17,812 bases of DNA from Gammaproteobacteria bacterium RIFCSPHIGHO2_12_FULL_37_34. Its GTDB lineage: Bacteria > Pseudomonadota > Gammaproteobacteria > DSM-16500. Of the stretch, positions 13,919-17,812 are shown piece by piece (the first letter of the stretch is position 1; each line of letters starts with the position of its first letter). Both the position numbers and the translations under genes were made by a program. Location: positions 1 through 17,812 of the forward strand of contig MGXW01000031.1 of NCBI GenBank assembly GCA_001801495.1. Direction: 5' to 3'. Under the pieces are notes generated by a model, which did not search any database, had not been told where the DNA came from, and worked only from the letters and a program-made list of their open reading frames with translations.

Positions 13919-14692
13919 CTAAAAACGGTCAATCATAATATCATACTCGATACTAAGAGGCGCATGATCCGAAAAGCGTTGATTTTTGTAAATAAAAGCT
14001 GATTTTACTGTAGGCTTAAGCCCTGAAGTAACCACTTGATAGTCAATCCTCCACCCTACGTTTTTCTCCCATGCACGTCCTCGATGTGACCACCAAGTAT
14101 ATTGGTCCGCTTCTTGATTAATCAAACGAAATGCATCAACAAATCGAAGCTCACCAAATAATTTATCCATCCATTGACGTTCCTCTGGTAAAAATCCAGA
14201 ATTCTTTTGATTGGCACGCCAATTTTTTAGATCAATAGGTTGATGTGCAATATTAAAATCACCACAAATAACATATTCGTTAGAAAGTTCACGAAGATAA
14301 TGCGCATATTGATCCAGAAAATCATATTTGATTTGTTGTCTATGATCACCTGATGTACCAGATGGCATATAAAGAGATGCAATCCATATCCCACCTAAAT
14401 CAATTGCCACATAACGTCCTTCTTGATCAGCTGTATCCCAACCCAATCCCGTCATAACATTTTTAGCCAGATAACGCGAATAAATCCCTACACCGCTATA
14501 TCCTTTTTGTTCCGCATAACAAAAATATGGATGATAGTGATCGAGCACATGCATTTCTTGCAAATCAGCTGCTTGTGCTTTTAATTCTTGTACACAAATC
14601 ACATCTGCTTGTTGCTCTTCTAACCACGCAAAACAGCCTTTGCGAGCAGCTGATCGAATACCATTGAGATTTAACGTAATAATTTTTAACAT
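13919..14692 (-). CDS. xthA: Exodeoxyribonuclease III
   Basis: The main AP endonuclease/3'-5' exonuclease of base excision repair, 257 residues, normal length. The EEP-fold catalytic set is complete: N8/N10 in TLNLNGIRS, E36 in QELKA, Y108 in SLYMP, D145 and N147 in GDFNIAH, and D242 with H243 in SDHAPL. WRIDYQV matches the Xth subgroup. It starts 7 nt after the stop of the AsmA-like gene with no strong ribosome binding site of its own, so translation probably depends on the upstream gene. Confidence 0.97.
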   Translation of the reverse strand: MLKIITLNLNGIRSAARKGCFAWLEEQQADVICVQELKAQAADLQEMHVLDHYHPYFCYAEQKGYSGVGIYSRYLAKNVMTGLGWDTADQEGRYVAIDLGGIWIASLYMPSGTSGDHRQQIKYDFLDQYAHYLRELSNEYVICGDFNIAHQPIDLKNWRANQKNSGFLPEERQWMDKLFGELRFVDAFRLINQEADQYTWWSHRGRAWEKNVGWRIDYQVVTSGLKPTVKSAFIYKNQRFSDHAPLSIEYDIMIDRF

Positions 14693-14699
14693 GAAAATA

Positions 14700-15821
14700 T
14701 CACTGATTATCCATAAATCGTTGCAGCAGTTTATCTACTTTACCAGGAAGTAGTTTAACTTCTTTTTGAATTTTTGTTTTGATTTTTTCGAATTGTTCTT
14801 GAGCGATGAGCGTGTTCAACTTTAGCATATCGAGTCGAACCGATGGATTTTGTAAACTCCCAGTAATAATCATAGGAATAGCCCATTTTATTTTAGCAGT
14901 TTGTAGCGGTGCCACTTGTAATTGATAAGTAAGTGTTTGATCGATAAAATTAATTGCGCCTAATCCTTTAGTGGTAAAAGCAGATGATGTAACTAACAAA
15001 TTCTCAGAAGTAGCCACTCCATTTTTAATAATGGCTGACCCCATCATCTGATTAAAAGGTGTTTCGTTATCTTTCGGCGGAACATGGGGCGATTGCTTAT
15101 TGAGTAAAGCATCCGCAGTTTGTACTAAATAATTAAGATCAATACCATAAAGAATGCCTTGATCCACATTAAATGTGGCCATACCGTTTAAATTTCTTAT
15201 TAATTGATCTTTGTTTTTGCCAACCGTATTTATTTGTAATGCCATCTTTCCTATCCCAGATAATTTTATTTTACTGTTAACATCTTGAAACAATGGCTGC
15301 AATTGAATGTTATTCCATTGCATATCTCCATCCCATCTTGGAAAAGTAGATAGTTGACTACCACGCACTATTCCAGACACCGAACCTTGATATAAAGTAG
15401 CTGTGATCGGTGATAAAGTTAACGTATTATTTTTCCACTCTATTTTCATCTTGGCCTGTTGTAGGTGGAGTGTTGCCAAACGAACATGTGCAACGTAAAT
15501 TGATCCGCGTAATGCATCATTACGATTCAATAAGGATGAAAGCGGGATAGTCATTCGCACATGGCTTAAATCCATAAAAGGAATAGATTGATTAGGCACA
15601 CCTAATGTCATGTGTTCAACTTTGACTCCTAATCGTGGATAAAAAGACCACGATAAATGACCATCAATAAGCAAACGATATCCCGTTTGTTTCATTACTT
15701 CTTTAACAAGAGTTGGCTTTAATTGATTGGGATCAACAAAAATAATCAAACTCCCAATAGCAACCACACCAACTACCACGATCAAGCTTAGAACAGCAAA
15801 TGTAATACGTAATATTTTCAC
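14700..15821 (-). CDS. AsmA family protein, short form
   Basis: A 373-residue inner-membrane-anchored protein. One N-terminal membrane segment (about residues 5-28) is followed by the AsmA-type start DPNQLKPTLVKEVMKQTGY. A beta-rich periplasmic region follows, and the family's C-terminal block (NGVATSENLLVTSSAFTTKG) sits near residue 270. AsmA-like proteins are bridge-like lipid carriers linked to outer-membrane assembly. This one is much shorter than E. coli AsmA (617), with both ends of the family pattern kept, so it lacks middle repeats rather than being truncated. The start is a GTG with AAGG 9 nt upstream. It lies 19 nt after a tRNA-Gly gene and 7 nt before xthA, so all three are probably in one transcript. 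Confidence 0.88.
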   Translation of the reverse strand: MKILRITFAVLSLIVVVGVVAIGSLIIFVDPNQLKPTLVKEVMKQTGYRLLIDGHLSWSFYPRLGVKVEHMTLGVPNQSIPFMDLSHVRMTIPLSSLLNRNDALRGSIYVAHVRLATLHLQQAKMKIEWKNNTLTLSPITATLYQGSVSGIVRGSQLSTFPRWDGDMQWNNIQLQPLFQDVNSKIKLSGIGKMALQINTVGKNKDQLIRNLNGMATFNVDQGILYGIDLNYLVQTADALLNKQSPHVPPKDNETPFNQMMGSAIIKNGVATSENLLVTSSAFTTKGLGAINFIDQTLTYQLQVAPLQTAKIKWAIPMIITGSLQNPSVRLDMLKLNTLIAQEQFEKIKTKIQKEVKLLPGKVDKLLQRFMDNQ

Positions 15822-15840
15822 AGAAATATGCCTTAAATAA

Positions 15841-15911
15841 AGCGGGTGATGGGAATCGAACCCACGCTGAGAGCTTGGGAAGCTCCCGTTCTACCATTGA
15901 ACTACACCCGC
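15841..15911 (-). tRNA. tRNA-Gly (anticodon CCC)
   Basis: A full cloverleaf can be folded: acceptor stem GCGGGTG with CACCCGC, D arm GTTC...GAAC, anticodon stem GGAGC/GCTCT with loop TTCCCAA (anticodon CCC, reading GGG), and T arm with TTCGATT. It is close to E. coli tRNA-Gly(CCC). The length is 71 nt with discriminator T. The 3' CCA is not encoded (TTT follows), so it must be added after transcription. Confidence 0.97.
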
Positions 15912-15931
15912 ATATCACAAACCTTGCGAGT

Positions 15932-15959
15932 ATTGTATGGTGTTTTTTATCTACGTCAA
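15932..15959 (-). promoter_or_regulatory. Promoter of the tRNA-Gly transcript
   Basis: On the minus strand TTGACG (15959-15954), a 16-nt spacer and TACAAT (15937-15932) form a strong sigma-70 promoter 20 nt upstream of the mature tRNA 5' end. It begins immediately after the T-tract of the protease terminator. Confidence 0.7.
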
Positions 15960-15960
15960 T

Positions 15961-15997
15961 AAAAAACCCGATCTCATAAAGATTTCGGGCTTTTTTT
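15961..15997. terminator. Bidirectional Rho-independent terminator
   Basis: The hairpin 15967-15974 with 15980-15989 (CCCGATCT against AGATTTCGGG, two bulged bases) is flanked by six A on the left and seven T on the right, so it can end transcripts in both directions. The main user is the M4 protease gene on the minus strand, whose stop codon is about 25 nt upstream of the hairpin. Confidence 0.8.
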
Positions 15998-16014
15998 GTC
16001 ACATCGTTAATGCG

Positions 16015-17691
16015 TTACTTGTGTTTTCCTTCAGCAGAACATGTATTGGTATCAATGCCTACTTTTGCAAATGCTTCTGCTACCGTCTCTGTATCATACT
16101 GATAATCCAGAGCAGCTTTTACCACCCCACAAGCACCTTTAAAAAAGGTAGACGTTGCTGTCCAATAATAGCGATTAGCTTGAACCATCACATCGAATGC
16201 CTTCTTGGTATCCCATCCTGAGGATGTGCCCAATAAATAAAATGCGCGATTAAAAACACCACTACTATAATGCACATCTAACCATTCATGGTATTGACTC
16301 ACATGATCAATAGAGCATCCTGCACCTGGTGTTTTGCCTTCACAATCTTTGCTTGGTTGATCCATATAACGTAATGCTTTATTTTCTGCTTTAAAAATTT
16401 CTGGACCAATTTGCCAACTGTTATGCTGATAAGCGTAATACTCTGCTGCTTGCGCTGCAATATCTGAAAATGCTTCATTCATTCCTCCTGACTGACCATA
16501 ATATTGCAACCCTGAATGTTGTTCTGTAAATCCATGGCTAATCTCATGAGCAGCAACGCCTAAGGAAGTCAGTGGATAAAAATATTTTACACCATCACCA
16601 AATGTCATCTGGCGTCCATCCCAATAAGCATTGTCGATAGGATCATGAACAACCATCGTTAACATCATAGGATGACCATTTCTATCTTCTAATACCGGTA
16701 TGCCATACCATGTTTGGTACATATTTTTGATAACAGCACCACCAAATAATGCATCGTTACTAGGCGAGAAACCACCATTCACTGCATCTGTATCCCCATC
16801 CCAATAAACATTGTTATGTTCTTCATCCGGTACACCACAAGAATAATTAATTACTTTACGGCCACGATAATGTTTGACAGTCACATCCGAATTTTGTAAA
16901 TAACAAGCATCCATTTCAATATCTCGTTTAACAGTTAATATCGGTAAATCTCCTGTTAATCCGTCGTAAATCAATTTGCCCATTTTCAAATTACCACCAA
17001 AACCACCGCCTGAAACCTCTTCAGTAGGTTCAATCGTTTGAATATCATTCCATTGAATATAAGTTTTAAATGTAAGAGCATCAATGATATAAATTGGTTT
17101 AATTGGCATCTCCCCTTCTGCCGCTGGAACATAAAAACTTATTTTATAAGCCCAATGTGCTTGATGACTTGCATCAATAAATACAATTAAATTTGTTTGT
17201 TGATCGCTTGCGTCAACACGTTTGCCAATTTTATTTTGATATTCACTTAAGACATGTTGTAATGCATGATTAGATTGCGCTTGACTAGCAACAAAAGCTG
17301 GGGTATGAGCTAAATCTTGGTGGATGTTCTGATAAAATGTACCATCCATAGAAGCATGGGATCTGGCAGCAGTTAATGCTCCTGAAAGTGGTGCTTTGAT
17401 CTTTCCCTTTGGAAGATGCACAATCGCATCACTACCCCAAACGGGATAACCCGCGTAAGTTTCCTGAATTCGAATATGTAACGTTTGATTAAAATCGATT
17501 GAACGACTTACTTCTTTAATGTTAACAGCATTTTTCGCTAATAAAGTCGGTGATAAAAAAGTATGTAAATAAGAAACTGGCTGTTGATTAAGATCAACTG
17601 GTTGAGCCGCATAACTCAACTGTCCATAGGCACATGATAACCCTAGCAATAACGATCCAGACAAAATAAATTGTCTTCTGCTTCCCTTCAT
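16015..17691 (-). CDS. M4 family zinc metalloprotease (thermolysin/ProA-like), secreted
   Basis: A 558-residue preproprotein. The N terminus is a signal peptide with a twin-arginine pattern, SRRQFIL (residues 4-10), a hydrophobic run and a likely cut near residue 28. An FTP/PepSY-type propeptide follows (to about 215), then the M4 domain with HEISH (382-386), the third zinc ligand E406 in GGMNEAFSD, and the transition-state His H474 in DVHYSSG. All catalytic residues are present. The length and layout match Legionella ProA/Msp, a type II secreted protease; type II secretion here is inferred. A strong AAGGAG lies 6 nt before the ATG, and a terminator follows the gene. The 96 nt from the start to 17787 are AT-rich with no convincing promoter. 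Confidence 0.94.
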   Translation of the reverse strand: MKGSRRQFILSGSLLLGLSCAYGQLSYAAQPVDLNQQPVSYLHTFLSPTLLAKNAVNIKEVSRSIDFNQTLHIRIQETYAGYPVWGSDAIVHLPKGKIKAPLSGALTAARSHASMDGTFYQNIHQDLAHTPAFVASQAQSNHALQHVLSEYQNKIGKRVDASDQQTNLIVFIDASHQAHWAYKISFYVPAAEGEMPIKPIYIIDALTFKTYIQWNDIQTIEPTEEVSGGGFGGNLKMGKLIYDGLTGDLPILTVKRDIEMDACYLQNSDVTVKHYRGRKVINYSCGVPDEEHNNVYWDGDTDAVNGGFSPSNDALFGGAVIKNMYQTWYGIPVLEDRNGHPMMLTMVVHDPIDNAYWDGRQMTFGDGVKYFYPLTSLGVAAHEISHGFTEQHSGLQYYGQSGGMNEAFSDIAAQAAEYYAYQHNSWQIGPEIFKAENKALRYMDQPSKDCEGKTPGAGCSIDHVSQYHEWLDVHYSSGVFNRAFYLLGTSSGWDTKKAFDVMVQANRYYWTATSTFFKGACGVVKAALDYQYDTETVAEAFAKVGIDTNTCSAEGKHK

Positions 17692-17787
17692 AACTGCTCC
17701 TTATAAAACAAATAATATTTCCGTTGTTTTCTATTAATAACTTTTTAATGTAAACTTATTTTTTATTAAAGTAAAGGCTAAGACTCT

Positions 17788-17812
17788 ATGTATAAAATCT
17801 GTTTTTATGTTC
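17788..17812 (+). CDS. Start of a probable NIF3/YqfO-like gene (cut by window end)
   Basis: Only eight codons are visible (MYKICFYV). This opening is typical of small NGG1p-interacting-factor-3-like proteins (YqfO C-terminal-domain type), which often begin MYKL-FYVP. AAGG lies 10 nt upstream. The call rests on the few residues seen and on the ribosome binding site. Confidence 0.35.

Noticed and set aside
16015..17691. Lipoprotein signal around Cys20 of the M4 protease
   Set aside because: The residue three before the Cys is Gly rather than Leu, Val or Ile, so the lipobox is poor, and secreted M4 proteases are not usually lipidated.

Overview
This looks like a piece of chromosome from an AT-rich, intracellular-type gammaproteobacterium, most likely of the order Legionellales (Legionella, Coxiella, Aquicella or Berkiella relatives). 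The evidence is indirect. Ordinary gammaproteobacterial housekeeping genes (hslVU, rph, panC, rpe, rpiA, xthA, an asmA-like gene, tRNA-Gly) are interleaved with eukaryote-like proteins that lack signal peptides: an OTU-type cysteine protease, a Ser/Thr-type kinase with a proline-rich tail, and a cytoplasmic beta-lactamase-fold hydrolase with a polar tail. There is also a ProA-like M4 metalloprotease. The species cannot be named from the sequence.

Layout. 1-83: the 3' end (domains V and VI) of a group II intron, next to a short interrupted reading frame. 353-2924: a SAM-dependent methyltransferase, a gene remnant and a serine hydrolase; this looks like accessory DNA. 3012-3995: acylphosphatase (-) divergent from ribulose-phosphate 3-epimerase (+). 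3992-6616: an unknown helical protein (-) divergent from a kinase-like effector candidate (+). 6679-7065: a VOC/glyoxalase-fold protein, separated from rpiA by a perfect 16-bp hairpin that fills the whole gap between the two stop codons. 7105-9676 (-): hslV-hslU-rpiA, tightly packed, behind a candidate sigma-32 heat-shock promoter. 9795-10511: rph (+), overlapping panC (-) tail to tail. 11320-13848 (-): the OTU-protease gene and a coupled pair of small unknown genes. 13919-15911 (-): tRNA-Gly(CCC), an AsmA-like gene and xthA, apparently one transcript. 16015-17691 (-): an M4 metalloprotease with a twin-arginine-type signal. 17788 onward: the first codons of a probable NIF3/YqfO-like gene.

The most interesting signal is regulatory. 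The OTU gene and the neighbouring two-gene unit are each preceded, on the coding strand, by a perfect PmrA-type box (YTTAAK-N5-YTTAAK), with a -10-like hexamer 10 to 11 nt downstream in both cases. PmrA is known to control Dot/Icm type IV secretion genes and effectors in Legionella and Coxiella. The OTU protein has the Asp/Cys/His set, a long helical insertion like that of the Legionella Lot deubiquitinases, three 17-residue tandem repeats and a Glu-rich C terminus of the kind seen in Dot/Icm substrates. The simplest reading is a small PmrA-controlled effector locus made of one putative deubiquitinase and two uncharacterised small proteins. The kinase and the serine hydrolase are further effector candidates, but no convincing PmrA box lies in front of either.
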